64,000 nt of DNA from JASGJS01 sp047601185 (GTDB lineage Bacteria > Pseudomonadota > Gammaproteobacteria > JAURND01), in the NCBI GenBank assembly GCA_047601185.1, contig JASGJS010000001.1:744001-808000 (forward strand), read 5' to 3'. Numbering within the stretch: position 1 is the first letter of the stretch; each line of letters begins with the position of its first letter. A program made the translations under genes and the position numbers. This document shows positions 1 through 9,815 of this stretch, one piece after another. Under the pieces are notes generated by a model, which did no database searches, was not told the DNA's origin, and saw only the letters and a list, made by a program, of their open reading frames with translations.

Positions 1-481
1 AGCGCTCCATCTACCCGTCTCAGATTTAAATCATGTCAATGGCATTGATGTGTATATCGATGGTGCGGATGAAGCCAATAGCCATTTATATTTAATCAAA
101 GGTCGTGGTGGCGCCTTGACTCGCGAAAAAATTCTGGCCACTGCGGCAAAACAATTTATTTGTATTATCGATAAAAGTAAGCAGAAAGCGGTGTTAGGGC
201 AAGATTCTCCTATCCCGGTAGAAGTGCTGCCCATGGCCAGAAGTTTAGTGGCCCGAGAAATCGTTCGACTAGGCGGTGATCCCGTCTATCGGCAAGGCTA
301 TCTCACCGATAATGGCAACGTAATCTTAGACGTCTATAATTTAAAAACGACCGACCCTGTGGCGTTAGAGACACAACTCAAAATGATTACCGGTGTGGTC
401 GACAATGGTTTATTTGCCCTACGTCCCGCTGATATTTTGTTAGTGGCATCTGAAACGGGTATTGAAACGATAAAACGTTAG
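1..481 (+). CDS. rpiA: Ribose-5-phosphate isomerase A, C-terminal part (5' end outside window)
   Basis: Interconverts ribose-5-phosphate and ribulose-5-phosphate in the non-oxidative pentose phosphate pathway, in the cytosol. The reading frame is open from base 2 to the TAG at 479-481, and about 159 codons are visible. The RpiA signatures are clear: the DGADE active-site loop (bases about 59-73), then [11 protein letters not shown], and the C-terminal VVDNGLF segment. The N-terminal nucleotide-fold half lies outside the window. An apparent start at base 50 is only an internal GTG valine. The gene is followed by a short hairpin repeat and then the phosphomannomutase gene. Confidence 0.96.
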   Translation, partial: ALHLPVSDLNHVNGIDVYIDGADEANSHLYLIKGRGGALTREKILATAAKQFICIIDKSKQKAVLGQDSPIPVEVLPMARSLVAREIVRLGGDPVYRQGYLTDNGNVILDVYNLKTTDPVALETQLKMITGVVDNGLFALRPADILLVASETGIETIKR

Positions 482-497
482 GCACTCTGTTAATGAC

Positions 498-543
498 TCG
501 ACGTCCCGCATATTTGATAGCGGGATCATGGGTGTACTGCTTA
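498..543. repeat. Short hairpin repeat, family F copy 1
   Basis: A GTCCCGC/GCGGGAT stem is followed by the tail ATCATGGGTGTACTGCTT. The same design, hairpin plus CATGGGTGTAGTGCTT, recurs at 9211-9260, and a half copy (CGACGTCCCGCC) lies near 18345. It has no T-run, so it is a dispersed palindrome more than a classical terminator, though it sits right after rpiA. Confidence 0.6.
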
Positions 544-583
544 ATTATCATTTATATTGACGAGCGCTTTTAAGGATAGTTCT

Positions 584-1984
584 ATGACAATTCACTATCA
601 GATCCCTGCCGACATCCCGCAAAGTGTTTTTCGAACCTACGATATTCGCGGCGAAGTCGACCCCTTTTTAACGCCCGATCTTCTTTACGCCATTGGCTTA
701 GCAATAGGCGCCGAAGCGCACGACTGTCAGCAAAAAACCTTAGCCATTGGTCGCGATGGTCGAATGTCCAGCCCTACGCTGTTTCCTGCTTTAGCACAAG
801 GTCTGTTGGAGAGCGGATGTGATTTAATTGATATCGGCATCGTCCCCACGCCGTTGTTATATTTTGCCACCCATTGGTTAAAAACAGGCTCTGGTGTCAT
901 GCTCACCGCCAGCCATAATCCCGCAGATTATAACGGTGTCAAAGTGGTTTTAAACCATACCACTTTGTTTGAAGCAAAAATCCAAACTTTATATCAACGG
1001 ATCATCAATCGCCAATTGGTGTATGCCAAAACGCCGGGCCAATTAACGACCACAGATCTCGCCGAAGCCTATATTAACCGGATTACCAGCGACGTCCATT
1101 TAACTAAACCCCTAAAAATTGTCGTCGATGCGGGCAATGGCGTTGCCGGCCATCTCGCTCCCGCCTTATTTAGACGCATGGGGTGTGAAGTGATCGAACT
1201 ATATTGTGACATTGATGGGCGTTTCCCCAATCACCATCCAGATCCCGGTGAGGTCAAAAATTTAAAAGATTTGCAAGCCGCTGTCGCGCAACATCAAGCA
1301 GCCTTAGGTTTAGCCTTTGATGGAGATGCCGATCGCTTAGGCGTGGTCACGAATCGTGGCGAAATTATTTGGCCCGACCGCCAAATGATGTTATTCGCCC
1401 GTGATGTGCTGTCGCGCAATCCGCATGCCGAAATTATTTTTGATGTCAAATGTTCTCGTTATTTGCCGCAAGTGATTGCACAAAATCACGGGATTCCCTT
1501 AATGTGGAAAACTGGCCACTCAATTTTAAAAGGCAAAATGCAAGAACGAAATGCCCCCTTAGCAGGCGAAATGAGCGGACATATTTTTTTCAAAGAACGT
1601 TGGTATGGCTTTGATGATGGCATCTATGCTGCCGCACGCTTACTGGAAATTTTAAGTCGTGAGACAGGGACAGCCAGCGCAGTGTTCCAAACCTTCCCAA
1701 ATAGTGTCAATACCCCCGAGCTCAAGCTGCCCGTCCCAGAGGCCAAAAAACTAGCCTTTATGGAAACGTTTTTGCGACAAGCTCAATTTGATGGCAAGAT
1801 CACCACCTTAGATGGGATGCGGGTAGACTTCCCCGACGGTTGGGGATTATTGCGCGTTTCCAACACCTCACCGTGTTTAACGCTGCGATTCGAAGCGGAT
1901 GATGCTAGCGCCTTGCAGCGTATTCAGGCATTATTTCGAGCACAGTTATTGGCTGTAGATCCAACCGTCCAACTACCCTTTTAG
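584..1984 (+). CDS. Phosphomannomutase/phosphoglucomutase (AlgC/ManB family)
   Basis: Interconverts hexose-1- and hexose-6-phosphates, supplying mannose-1-P or glucose-1-P for surface polysaccharide and LPS. The 466-residue length fits the AlgC class of the alpha-D-phosphohexomutase superfamily. The phosphoserine loop TASHNP places the catalytic serine at about residue 110, the metal loop DGDADR lies near residue 245, and the sugar-binding GEMSGH and C-terminal phosphate-binding region (RVSNTSP) are intact. The start is ATG 584, preceded by AAGGATAG; a TTG at 557 would add only nine unconserved residues. Whether mannose or glucose is the true substrate cannot be read from the sequence. Confidence 0.93.
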   Translation: MTIHYQIPADIPQSVFRTYDIRGEVDPFLTPDLLYAIGLAIGAEAHDCQQKTLAIGRDGRMSSPTLFPALAQGLLESGCDLIDIGIVPTPLLYFATHWLKTGSGVMLTASHNPADYNGVKVVLNHTTLFEAKIQTLYQRIINRQLVYAKTPGQLTTTDLAEAYINRITSDVHLTKPLKIVVDAGNGVAGHLAPALFRRMGCEVIELYCDIDGRFPNHHPDPGEVKNLKDLQAAVAQHQAALGLAFDGDADRLGVVTNRGEIIWPDRQMMLFARDVLSRNPHAEIIFDVKCSRYLPQVIAQNHGIPLMWKTGHSILKGKMQERNAPLAGEMSGHIFFKERWYGFDDGIYAAARLLEILSRETGTASAVFQTFPNSVNTPELKLPVPEAKKLAFMETFLRQAQFDGKITTLDGMRVDFPDGWGLLRVSNTSPCLTLRFEADDASALQRIQALFRAQLLAVDPTVQLPF

Positions 1985-2009
1985 CAGCCTTGCTAGGCTC
2001 GATAGTTAC

Positions 2010-2088
2010 GGTTCTACGAAGATTGAAATGGCGAGCTGTTTCCTTCTCCCCCTGTGGGAGAAGGTGCCCGATAGGGCGGATGAGGGGT
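2010..2088 (+). repeat. Family B dispersed palindromic repeat, copy 1
   Basis: Contains CCTTCTCCCC..GTGGGAGAAGG followed by TGCCCGATAGGGCGGATGAG. It is nearly identical to the copies at 11834, 16409, 24943, 25056 (inverted), 50020 and 62898. The two nested stems (CTTCTCCC/GGGAGAAG and GCCCGATAGGGC) make it REP-like. It ends just before the predicted rpoH promoter. Confidence 0.85.
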
Positions 2089-2093
2089 AAATT

Positions 2094-2121
2094 TTGCCCT
2101 TCATCCAAAATTTGTTATAAT
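2094..2121 (+). promoter_or_regulatory. Predicted sigma-70 promoter of rpoH
   Basis: TTGCCC (2094-2099), a 16-bp spacer and a perfect TATAAT (2116-2121) lie 38 bp upstream of the rpoH ATG and directly downstream of a family B repeat. Called by consensus only. Confidence 0.6.
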
Positions 2122-2158
2122 CCCCCCACGAACGTACAAGAGAAGAGAATCAGCTGCC

Positions 2159-3007
2159 ATGTCCCATCTACCCGCCCTCAATATCGCCTTACCGATTGGC
2201 ACTTTAGAAGCCTACATCGCCCGAGTCAACCAAATTGAACTCCTCACTGCCGAAGAAGAATTTACGTTAGCCACCCGTTTTCAAATCGAAAAAGACCTCG
2301 AAGCCGCCAAGAAATTAGTCCTCACCCATTTGCGCTTTGTGGTAAGAGTCGCTCGCGGTTATATGGGGTATGGGTTGGCGTTAGGTGATCTGATTCAAGA
2401 AGGCAATATCGGACTAATGAAAGCGGTTAAGCGTTTTGATCCTAATGTCGGTGTTCGCCTCGTGTCTTTTGCGGTGCATTGGGTCAAAGCCGAAATCCAC
2501 GAATTTATTTTGCGCAATTGGCGTATTGTGAAAATCGCCACCACCAAAGCCCAACGTAAATTATTTTTCAACTTACGTAAAGCCGCCAAACGCCTCGGTT
2601 GGTTTAGCGAAGAAGAAATTTCCACAGTCGCGCGGGATTTAAACGTTTCCGCCGAAGAAGTCCGCCGCATGGAGATGCGTTTAAATGCTCACCATGAATC
2701 TTTTGATGCCCCTATCGATGAAGAAACGGGAGAAGCGCATTTCGCGCCCGAGCAATATCTCGAAGATCAGCGTTATAACCCCGCTTTGCAACTCGAAGCC
2801 AAAGACTGGAGTCACAGCCGCGAGCAAGCCTTGCAACACGCCATGGCCAATTTAGATGCTCGCAGCCAAGATATTTTACGCAGTCGTTGGTTGGTCGAAG
2901 AAAAAGCCACTTTACATGATTTAGCCGCAAAATATCGTATTTCTGCCGAACGGGTAAGACAAATTGAAAAGTTAGCGATGGAGCGTTTAAAAAGTACTTT
3001 GGCATAA
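2159..3007 (+). CDS. rpoH: RNA polymerase heat-shock sigma factor sigma-32
   Basis: Directs RNA polymerase to heat-shock promoters. The 282 residues match the usual RpoH length (284 in E. coli). Region 2.1-2.4 is clear ([18 protein letters not shown], then [19 protein letters not shown]), followed by the RpoH-box QRKLFFNLR that separates RpoH from other group 3/4 sigmas. Region 4.2 ends with the helix-turn-helix [20 protein letters not shown]. The start is ATG 2159 behind AGAAGAGA. The gene stands alone, without the ftsYEX genes that often precede it in gammaproteobacteria. A sigma-70-like promoter sits at 2094-2121. Confidence 0.97.
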   Translation: MSHLPALNIALPIGTLEAYIARVNQIELLTAEEEFTLATRFQIEKDLEAAKKLVLTHLRFVVRVARGYMGYGLALGDLIQEGNIGLMKAVKRFDPNVGVRLVSFAVHWVKAEIHEFILRNWRIVKIATTKAQRKLFFNLRKAAKRLGWFSEEEISTVARDLNVSAEEVRRMEMRLNAHHESFDAPIDEETGEAHFAPEQYLEDQRYNPALQLEAKDWSHSREQALQHAMANLDARSQDILRSRWLVEEKATLHDLAAKYRISAERVRQIEKLAMERLKSTLA

Positions 3008-3067
3008 AGTCCCCTGAGCATCACAAAACCAGTCTAGTATTGTAAATTAAACCCAAAGAGAGGAAAG

Positions 3068-4741
3068 ATGGAACAAGCCGGCGGGACAAAAAAAAGAAAA
3101 AGGGCTGAGACAGAAGATCAGAAAAAATTGGAAAGGGAGTTTAATAAAAAGCTAAATAAGCAGCAGGATGAAATATATTGGCGATCCGTATCTTCATGCG
3201 AGCGAGAAAAAAAGTGGAATGTTGCGGTATATTTTCTGGAACAATTAAAAGCTAAGGGTTCTGTTAAAGCTTACAATAAACTGGGCGAATATTTTGAGTT
3301 TGGGAGAGTTGGATCCGAAGACAGCCAAACCATTGTTACGGATGAGAAGCGCGCCTTTCTAAATTATAACCAAGCTGCCATCAGGGGAGATAGTTATGGT
3401 CAATATAAGCTGGGGAAATGTTACAATTATAATATCGGCATAAGCACTTCAGATAATCGTTTATTACTCTCTCATCTACATTATAGCAATTCTGGAGCTA
3501 AGGGGACCTGTGTGCAAGGTTTCTTGCAAGAGTTGCTCTTAAAAGAGCAATTAAATATGCCTGGTTTCACAGAAGAATGTAAGCACCGTCGCTACGCTTT
3601 TAACGCCTCATTCGAAAGTGAGCCTGTTCTCACAGAGCTGGAAGATCTTTGTCGTCGAGAAATCGAAAATTCCAGAAATCCCCAAAAATTATTTAACGCT
3701 TGGTATGATAGTCTGTTACTTCTAGCGGAGCATAACCTTTCTGCATTAAAAACTTTAGTTGCTATCCACATTGAAGGCAGATGTGGACAATCTAAAAATA
3801 TCGACCTGGCCATCGCATACTGTGACAGTATTACTGAAAACTTAAAAGATTTAGAAGATTCAAATCCGCGATATGCAGCCCAGATTGACTTACTGAAGGC
3901 AGATTGTTTAAAACTAAAAAATGATCAGACCAGTCAACAAAAATCTATTGATATCATAAAAAAATTGGCGGATGCGGAGCCTTTATTAAATGCAGCTGCA
4001 GCCTATCAATTGGGTGAATATTACGAAAACGGCATTCATGTAGAGCGAGATTTGAAAGAGGCCGTCATATATTATCAAAAAGCCGCAAAAGAAGGTCATA
4101 GCGCCGCGAGGCTAAGTTTATATCAGCTCTATGAGGATAATCACGGTGGAACGCCTAAACAAGCATTTGAAGGTTATCGTCAGCTTGTAGAAAAAGATAA
4201 AGCAGATGGCGATGCAGCGTATAACTTAGGCCGTTGTTATCATTTTGGTATTGGTGTAGTGAGCGATCGAAAAAAAGCAATGGAATATTATGAAATGGCC
4301 CTGCCATTTCATGCTTTCGCCTTGAATAATTTAGGTATCATTTATCAAAAAAATGCAGAACAAAGTTGGGATATTTTAGGTTTGCGTATGGCTCAAAGTT
4401 TATTTAAACAAGCTCAAGAGGCATATGAATGGGAACACAACCAACCTTATGAATTGGCTCAGAAAAATTTCCAAATTGTCTCTGATAAATTGAAAGAGAT
4501 ACAAGCTAAAGCCAACCGAAGTTTACAGAGGGTTGCGGATGAAAAATCGCCAGCTCCTGATTCAAGTAGTCACTCAAGTTCAACGAGTTCGACGGCAAGC
4601 TTATTAAGCGCCTCCTTATCCACAGCAATTAACTCTTCCACGGGCTCTAGTTCAAGTTCTTCCGCGCCGAGTACTGAGCCTTCAGCGACAACGAAGAGTG
4701 AATCAGAATTTTGGGGGGATAATTGGAATCAAACGCTGTGA
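3068..4741 (+). CDS. Sel1-like repeat protein with serine-rich C-terminal tail (557 aa)
   Basis: Sel1 repeats are solenoid helix pairs used for protein-protein contacts. Clear units are LGEYFEFGR..AFLNYNQAA (about residues 65-105), LGEYYENGIHVERDLKEAVIYYQKAA (about 318-345) and LGRCYHFGIGVVSDRKKAMEYYEMA (about 388-412). The N-terminus is very lysine-rich (KKRKRAE near residue 10). The last 65 residues or so are a Ser/Thr/Ala low-complexity tail ending DNWNQTL. There is no signal peptide or membrane segment. The start ATG follows AGAGGAAAG. A larger paralogue follows after 58 bp. Cytosolic or secreted by a non-Sec route; in Legionellales such proteins are often Dot/Icm substrates, which is inference here. 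Confidence 0.85.
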   Translation: MEQAGGTKKRKRAETEDQKKLEREFNKKLNKQQDEIYWRSVSSCEREKKWNVAVYFLEQLKAKGSVKAYNKLGEYFEFGRVGSEDSQTIVTDEKRAFLNYNQAAIRGDSYGQYKLGKCYNYNIGISTSDNRLLLSHLHYSNSGAKGTCVQGFLQELLLKEQLNMPGFTEECKHRRYAFNASFESEPVLTELEDLCRREIENSRNPQKLFNAWYDSLLLLAEHNLSALKTLVAIHIEGRCGQSKNIDLAIAYCDSITENLKDLEDSNPRYAAQIDLLKADCLKLKNDQTSQQKSIDIIKKLADAEPLLNAAAAYQLGEYYENGIHVERDLKEAVIYYQKAAKEGHSAARLSLYQLYEDNHGGTPKQAFEGYRQLVEKDKADGDAAYNLGRCYHFGIGVVSDRKKAMEYYEMALPFHAFALNNLGIIYQKNAEQSWDILGLRMAQSLFKQAQEAYEWEHNQPYELAQKNFQIVSDKLKEIQAKANRSLQRVADEKSPAPDSSSHSSSTSSTASLLSASLSTAINSSTGSSSSSSAPSTEPSATTKSESEFWGDNWNQTL

Positions 4742-4799
4742 ACAAACACCTGTAAAAAAATAAAGCCATTGAAAATCATTAAAAAAGCGAGAGGGTAAG

Positions 4800-7700
4800 A
4801 TGAGTACAGAAAAAAAGAGCAGTCGAAAAGAGAGTGGAGATCAAGCAGAGATCATTAAAATTGCTCAAAGTTATGAGCGTGGCACATACAATATGACGAC
4901 AGGTTTAGGGATGAAGCCAGATTATGAATCAGCTCGCTTCATGTATGAGCAGCTGGCAGAGGATAAAAACAACTATGCTAACTATAAGCTAGGGGAATTT
5001 TATCGAAGGGGTCTTGGAGTACCCCCAGACGAAAACAAAGCTGCGGAGTATTATAAAAAAGCTGAACGTCGAAACTATAAAGCTGCGATTCAACTATATC
5101 TGCTCTATGCGAAAGGCAAAGGAGGAGGTAATTTAGACCAAGCTATGGATGGATTTTGCAAATGGCTTGATACGGAAGATAGACCCCCCGCATTTTATGG
5201 AGAAATGGCTTTCCATTTAGCAGATTGTTATGTGCTTGACCACAAACCAAAACAAGCGGTTGAGTATTATACAATGGCTGCTAAAAAAGGGGACTTGAGA
5301 GCTTTGGTTAAGTTGGCTGAGTTTTATCAAAAAGGCTATCCAGAAGCTGGTATTGCGCAGAATTTAGATCAAGCGACAAAATATCTTAATGACTGTATTG
5401 CGGGAATTAAGAAAAGAGTTCAAAAGCCTAAACCTTACGATGCTGCTTTATTGTCTCAGGCTCAGCAAATGTTGGAGGATAAAGCTGAAAAGAAAGATAA
5501 GAAAACACACCCAATGGTCATGACCGTTCTGAAACGCTCAATCGTACATGAGTTAAGAATGCGCGCAGAAAAACGCGAGGAGATTCGAGACTGGATCGGT
5601 GCCTGTAATCTATTCGAACAGGCGGCAGCACAAGGTGATCGTTCGTCATGTCTTAAACTGGGAGAGTATTATGAGCAAGGAAAACCCGGCATTGTTCGAG
5701 ATGGAAAAAAGGCTTTCGATTCGTACCAACAAGCATTGCAATTAGCACCCAGTAGCGAAGCGAACTATAGGATAGGGAAATGTTATGCTTATGGTATCGG
5801 TGTAGAAAAAAATCCGATCAAAGCCTTAGAGCATTTCCAAAATGCGGTGAAACATGAGGCCCCTTGTTTATATGGTATCTTGCAAATCCTGGCTTTAGCC
5901 CGTTTGGATTCTAGCGAAGCTTTAATTGGAGAGGTGTCTCTCGATGATCTGCGTAAACGGAGTTGTGAGGATTTTGAATATGAGTCTTGGGCGGATATTG
6001 ATGTTGAGTTGGCTGATCTTTTTAGCAGAGATCGGAATTTATGTGCAGCTTGGATTGAAGAACTCACATCAACCAGTCAGACGGATGGATATGCGAGTTA
6101 CGTTGTGGCGTCTATTCGCCAACATGGTAAATATGGGATTGAACAAGACCTAAACTCGGCGATCAAGCATTATTATGCTGTCATTTCGGATCGTTCTGAT
6201 AAAGACTATAGTGAAGATGCAGAGCTTTTTGATAGAGCTCAGTTTGGATGGGCTGAATGTTTAAAGTGGAGAGGTGTTGAAGCAGAGACTGAAGTTGAAG
6301 TAGATCCTGAAAATGGGTCAGAAGATCAAACAGATCTCATATCAGCTTATGATACACTTAACAAAATTGCTGAGGAAGATGACCACAGATGTCAACGACA
6401 AGCTTGTTTAGAGTTGGCCGATTTTTTTAGAAAAGGTTTGTTTGTTACTCGGAACTTGTCACAGGCTATAGAATATTATCAACGCGCTATGCCTCTCCCC
6501 ATGGCTGCCTACAAGCTGGCCTTATGTTATGAAAATGGAAATGGAGTATCACAAGATCATCATCGAGCTTTTGGTTATTTAAACCGATGTGTCGTAAATC
6601 CTGAAGCACCTCCCGCTGCGCTTTATCAAATGGGGTGTTATTATTTGCAAGATGACACCAAAAGGGGCTTATATAGCGATCTAGAAAGCGCTTTAAGGTA
6701 TTTTAAAAAGGCTGAGCAAGCAGGCTCTAGTCTTGCTTCAGTGTCTATCTACGAATTATATGGAAAAAATTTTGGAGGTACCCAGGCAGAAGCGATTGAG
6801 GGATACCACAAACTGCTGGACCAGGACACAACGGAGGATGACGCAAAAGTCAAAGCAGCTTATCGTTTAGGGGTTTTTTATGCAGAGAAGGGAGAGTATC
6901 AAGCAGCACGAAAATGGCATGAGCTTGCTGTCGAACACCATGATCCAGTTGCTTGGTATGAGTTAGGTATGGTTTACATGACATCATCAGTGTCTAATGT
7001 GTCCAATGTAATCGAAGCGAAATACTGCTTTCAGCAAGCTGAGGCTAGTGATGAAGAAGAAGACGATAAGCTGACTCAAAAATTTAAGAAAAATTTGGTA
7101 TTGGCTGAACAACAATTGGCTGAAAAAATAGAATTGGCAACGAGAGGTGACATAGAGGCTCAAATTGCGCTTGGTGAACTTTACGAAAAGAGTAAGCCAA
7201 TACGGGGAGGAAATGCAAAGCGAGCTTTTGACTATTATTGTCAGGCTGCTAGCACTGCAAACAGCTTCGCGCAATATAAGGTTGCCTATTGTTACCAGAA
7301 TGGCACGGGCGTAATGAAAGAGATGGACACAGCTAAAACGCTCTATCTCAAGTCAGCGACGAATTCAAAGAGTCCAAGTCCAGAGGCAATGTATGAGTTG
7401 GCGAAACTCCATTTAACTGCAAAAAGCTCTGCACCAGAAAAAGAAGAAGGTTTTAAATGGTTAACAAAATGCCTGGAGTGTCCCAAACCACTGGCAGAAG
7501 CCTTAAATCTTATGGGTGATCTCTATTACGTAGGTGTGCCTGAAGTTAAAATAACGAAAGATTTGAATACCGCTGCAATTTATTATAAGAAAGCTGCAGG
7601 CGAAGGCTGTGCGTCTGCCGCTATAAACTTATATCGTCGACTGTATGAAAAAAATCTAGGTGGTGGCACCCCAGAAGAGGCCGTGACAGGATATCAACAA

Positions 7701-9191
7701 TGGTATAAAAAATTGGACAAGGATCATCCCCAGTATGGGGAAGTTGCGTTATATTTAGGGCTTTGTTTCTTGGCAGGAAGGGGAGTCCAGAAAAATGTGA
7801 TCAGTTTTAGACACTATGTGACTGTTGCCGCCAGCACAAAGTTACCCGTCGCCTTAGACGTCCTAGGCCTGAGTTATCAACAAGGGTACGAAGAACCTAT
7901 GATACCGCCTGATCTCAAAAAAGCTGCCAACTGCTTTCAACAATGTATTGAAGAGATTAAGTGCAAAGATGATGAATCAACGGATAAAGAATATTTAGGC
8001 AAAGTTCAACAAGCCTATCAAAACGTTCAGAAGCTAGAGCAGTTATTGAAACGCCTAAAAAATGGAGAAGATAGCGTTGCTATTGAGTTAGGTGAGTGCT
8101 ATGAATTTGGTAGGCTAGGTGTCAGGCAGAATGACAAAACAGCTATCCGGTATTACCAGATGGCTGCTAGGAAAAATCTTTCCTTAGCACACTATAAGGT
8201 TGGTCGCTGTTATCAGGAGGGGATTGGGGTAAAACAGGATCTAAAAGAAGCTAAGAAAGCCTATGATAAAGGCGTTTATCATGAGTTCCCTAATCCACAT
8301 GCAAAGTATGGATTAGCGCGTTACTACAACGCACTCACGCCACCCGATAAGGGCGCGGCCTTTGGTTGGCTAGTAGAAGCGACTAAAATAAAGCGCGAGG
8401 CTCCTGTAGAAGCTTTGTATGAACTGGGGCTATGTTATGAGAAGGGTGTGCCCGAGCGTAAAATAGCCGCAGATGCGAAAATTGCTGCTCAGCACTTTCG
8501 ATTTGCACTTCGTAAGAGCTCCTATTGGCCCGCTGCGCAGCACTTATATAATCTCTATGCTGAGAATAAGGCTGGGGGAACGTTACGTGAAGCGAAAGAA
8601 GGATTCCACAGGTTTATCAAACATGTAGGAATAAAGTCTAAATATTATGGTGAAATCGCCTTCCATTTAGGACGTTGTTATTCGCTTGAGAAAGATTATA
8701 AGGAATCTGCCCATTTCTATAAAGTTGCTGCCGAACAACAAGAGCCGCGCGGTTTGTTATGGTTAGCGAAGTGTTATCAAGGAGGTTGTGTTGAGGCAGG
8801 AATTTCACGAGATTTAAAAATCGCTAAAAGTTATTTTGAGCAAACGATTGTGGCAATTGAAAAGGGGCGTAGCGAGCGGTTGCCCTATGAAATCGAGTTG
8901 GCTGAAGCTAAAAAAGGCTTAGCTGTCGTTCAGCAGTTAATTGATGAGGCTCAGGCTAAGCCGGAAGATGTTACAATGAGTGTGAGTGAAGGTATAGACA
9001 GTACATCACTCACACAACCATTGCGAGATTTTAGCATGAGCAGTAGTTCTACTTCGTCGGGGTCCAGTGGGGGTTCTTCTTCTAGCTTCTTTAATTTACC
9101 AAACCCTTGGGCAAATTCCAGTTCCAGCTCCTCCAGTACATCGAGCCCAACTTTTTTACCCTATCCGCCTTCACCGCGTACTGATCCGTAA
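4800..9191 (+). CDS. Giant Sel1-like repeat protein (1463 aa)
   Basis: An almost continuous Sel1 solenoid of many LGxCYxxGxGVxxDxxxAxxYYxxAA units from residue about 20 to 1390, with no signal peptide or transmembrane segment. A second, larger period is visible: the phrase LYxLYxxNxGGTxxEAxxGY recurs near residues 98, 650, 943 and 1247, and once at about 350 in the neighbouring paralogue, suggesting growth by duplication of about 300-residue blocks. The last 80 residues or so are serine-rich with a proline-rich end. The start ATG follows GAGAGGGT. It forms a tandem pair with the preceding gene, probably one transcript. The function is unknown; a scaffold or host-directed effector is plausible. 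Confidence 0.87.
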   Translation: MSTEKKSSRKESGDQAEIIKIAQSYERGTYNMTTGLGMKPDYESARFMYEQLAEDKNNYANYKLGEFYRRGLGVPPDENKAAEYYKKAERRNYKAAIQLYLLYAKGKGGGNLDQAMDGFCKWLDTEDRPPAFYGEMAFHLADCYVLDHKPKQAVEYYTMAAKKGDLRALVKLAEFYQKGYPEAGIAQNLDQATKYLNDCIAGIKKRVQKPKPYDAALLSQAQQMLEDKAEKKDKKTHPMVMTVLKRSIVHELRMRAEKREEIRDWIGACNLFEQAAAQGDRSSCLKLGEYYEQGKPGIVRDGKKAFDSYQQALQLAPSSEANYRIGKCYAYGIGVEKNPIKALEHFQNAVKHEAPCLYGILQILALARLDSSEALIGEVSLDDLRKRSCEDFEYESWADIDVELADLFSRDRNLCAAWIEELTSTSQTDGYASYVVASIRQHGKYGIEQDLNSAIKHYYAVISDRSDKDYSEDAELFDRAQFGWAECLKWRGVEAETEVEVDPENGSEDQTDLISAYDTLNKIAEEDDHRCQRQACLELADFFRKGLFVTRNLSQAIEYYQRAMPLPMAAYKLALCYENGNGVSQDHHRAFGYLNRCVVNPEAPPAALYQMGCYYLQDDTKRGLYSDLESALRYFKKAEQAGSSLASVSIYELYGKNFGGTQAEAIEGYHKLLDQDTTEDDAKVKAAYRLGVFYAEKGEYQAARKWHELAVEHHDPVAWYELGMVYMTSSVSNVSNVIEAKYCFQQAEASDEEEDDKLTQKFKKNLVLAEQQLAEKIELATRGDIEAQIALGELYEKSKPIRGGNAKRAFDYYCQAASTANSFAQYKVAYCYQNGTGVMKEMDTAKTLYLKSATNSKSPSPEAMYELAKLHLTAKSSAPEKEEGFKWLTKCLECPKPLAEALNLMGDLYYVGVPEVKITKDLNTAAIYYKKAAGEGCASAAINLYRRLYEKNLGGGTPEEAVTGYQQWYKKLDKDHPQYGEVALYLGLCFLAGRGVQKNVISFRHYVTVAASTKLPVALDVLGLSYQQGYEEPMIPPDLKKAANCFQQCIEEIKCKDDESTDKEYLGKVQQAYQNVQKLEQLLKRLKNGEDSVAIELGECYEFGRLGVRQNDKTAIRYYQMAARKNLSLAHYKVGRCYQEGIGVKQDLKEAKKAYDKGVYHEFPNPHAKYGLARYYNALTPPDKGAAFGWLVEATKIKREAPVEALYELGLCYEKGVPERKIAADAKIAAQHFRFALRKSSYWPAAQHLYNLYAENKAGGTLREAKEGFHRFIKHVGIKSKYYGEIAFHLGRCYSLEKDYKESAHFYKVAAEQQEPRGLLWLAKCYQGGCVEAGISRDLKIAKSYFEQTIVAIEKGRSERLPYEIELAEAKKGLAVVQQLIDEAQAKPEDVTMSVSEGIDSTSLTQPLRDFSMSSSSTSSGSSGGSSSSFFNLPNPWANSSSSSSSTSSPTFLPYPPSPRTDP

Positions 9192-9210
9192 AGGGTCACT
9201 GGAATATTTC

Positions 9211-9260
9211 ACCCATGACGTCCCGCCTATTTTAGCGGAACGTCATGGGTGTAGTGCTTC
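9211..9260. repeat. Hairpin repeat family F copy 2, possible terminator for the Sel1 genes
   Basis: A 16-bp stem with one mismatch (9211-9226 with 9235-9250, ACCCATGACGTCCCGC) and an 8-nt loop, 20 bp after the Sel1 stop, followed by GTAGTGCTTC. No T-run follows. It shares sequence with the copy at 498-543. Confidence 0.55.
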
Positions 9261-9266
9261 ATACAG

Positions 9267-9491
9267 TTAGCGATACCACGCATTATGAGGCTTGCCCTCT
9301 TTTGTATTAGGATGTTGAAAATCGTACACTTCTTCGCGAACATTTTTTAAATTTTCTATGAAGTTAGTTATTTCCTGTAATGTTTCCGGGGATTTCAAGT
9401 CAGTAGAAAGACCAAGTTTGCTGAGTTTTTCTTTTAATAGTTCAGAAGAAGTTTTTGAAGTCTCAGTTTTCTTCTCAGGAAAAAAATCCAT
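9267..9491 (-). CDS. Small hypothetical protein (74 aa)
   Basis: Not recognised. It is a hydrophilic, Lys/Glu-rich, probably helical protein beginning MDFFPEKK and ending KPHNAWYR, with no signal peptide, membrane segment or cysteines. I chose ATG 9491 because a GAGGC Shine-Dalgarno-like site lies about 9 nt upstream; a longer frame to 9566 adds an unconvincing N-terminus. It converges on the Sel1 gene with a hairpin repeat between them. It may be a small accessory or secreted protein. Confidence 0.55.
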   Translation of the reverse strand: MDFFPEKKTETSKTSSELLKEKLSKLGLSTDLKSPETLQEITNFIENLKNVREEVYDFQHPNTKEGKPHNAWYR

Positions 9492-9625
9492 ATAGTAAGC
9501 CTCGTGGTTGTTATTTGTTATTAACGCAGAAAAAGGATAACATGCATTGAAAAATAAACAAGACAAAATATGAAAGATTTTTTAGAGATTTATTTAGTAA
9601 ACATTTAGCACTTTACTATGACAAG

Positions 9626-9811
9626 CTCAGTGCTCCTAAGGTGGCACTCAAGAGGAGGCGTCGTCCCGGCATGGATGCCGGGATCCAGAGTACAGGGATG
9701 TAAAGTTTTGCTTCCCTGCAGACTGGATCCCCGCATCTTGCGAGGACGACGCCTCCTGCCTCACATAAGCTCAAGTTTCCCTTAGGTTGTGCTGAATGGA
9801 TACAATATTTT
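9626..9811. repeat. Family C palindromic element, copy 1
   Basis: A perfect 14-bp inverted repeat AGGAGGCGTCGTCC (9653-9666 and 9744-9757) encloses a second stem (CCGGCATGGATGCCGG). The right flank, TTCCCTTAGGTTGTGCTGAATGGATAC..ATATTTTA in scattered matches, is shared with the copy at 10336-10483. The left flank carries the inverse in degraded form (GTGCTCCTAAG). Confidence 0.75.
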
Positions 9812-9815
9812 AATT

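Noticed and set aside
9067..9270. Open frame overlapping the end of the large Sel1 gene
   Set aside because: It is an alternative frame of the serine-rich tail and the hairpin repeat, without a ribosome site.
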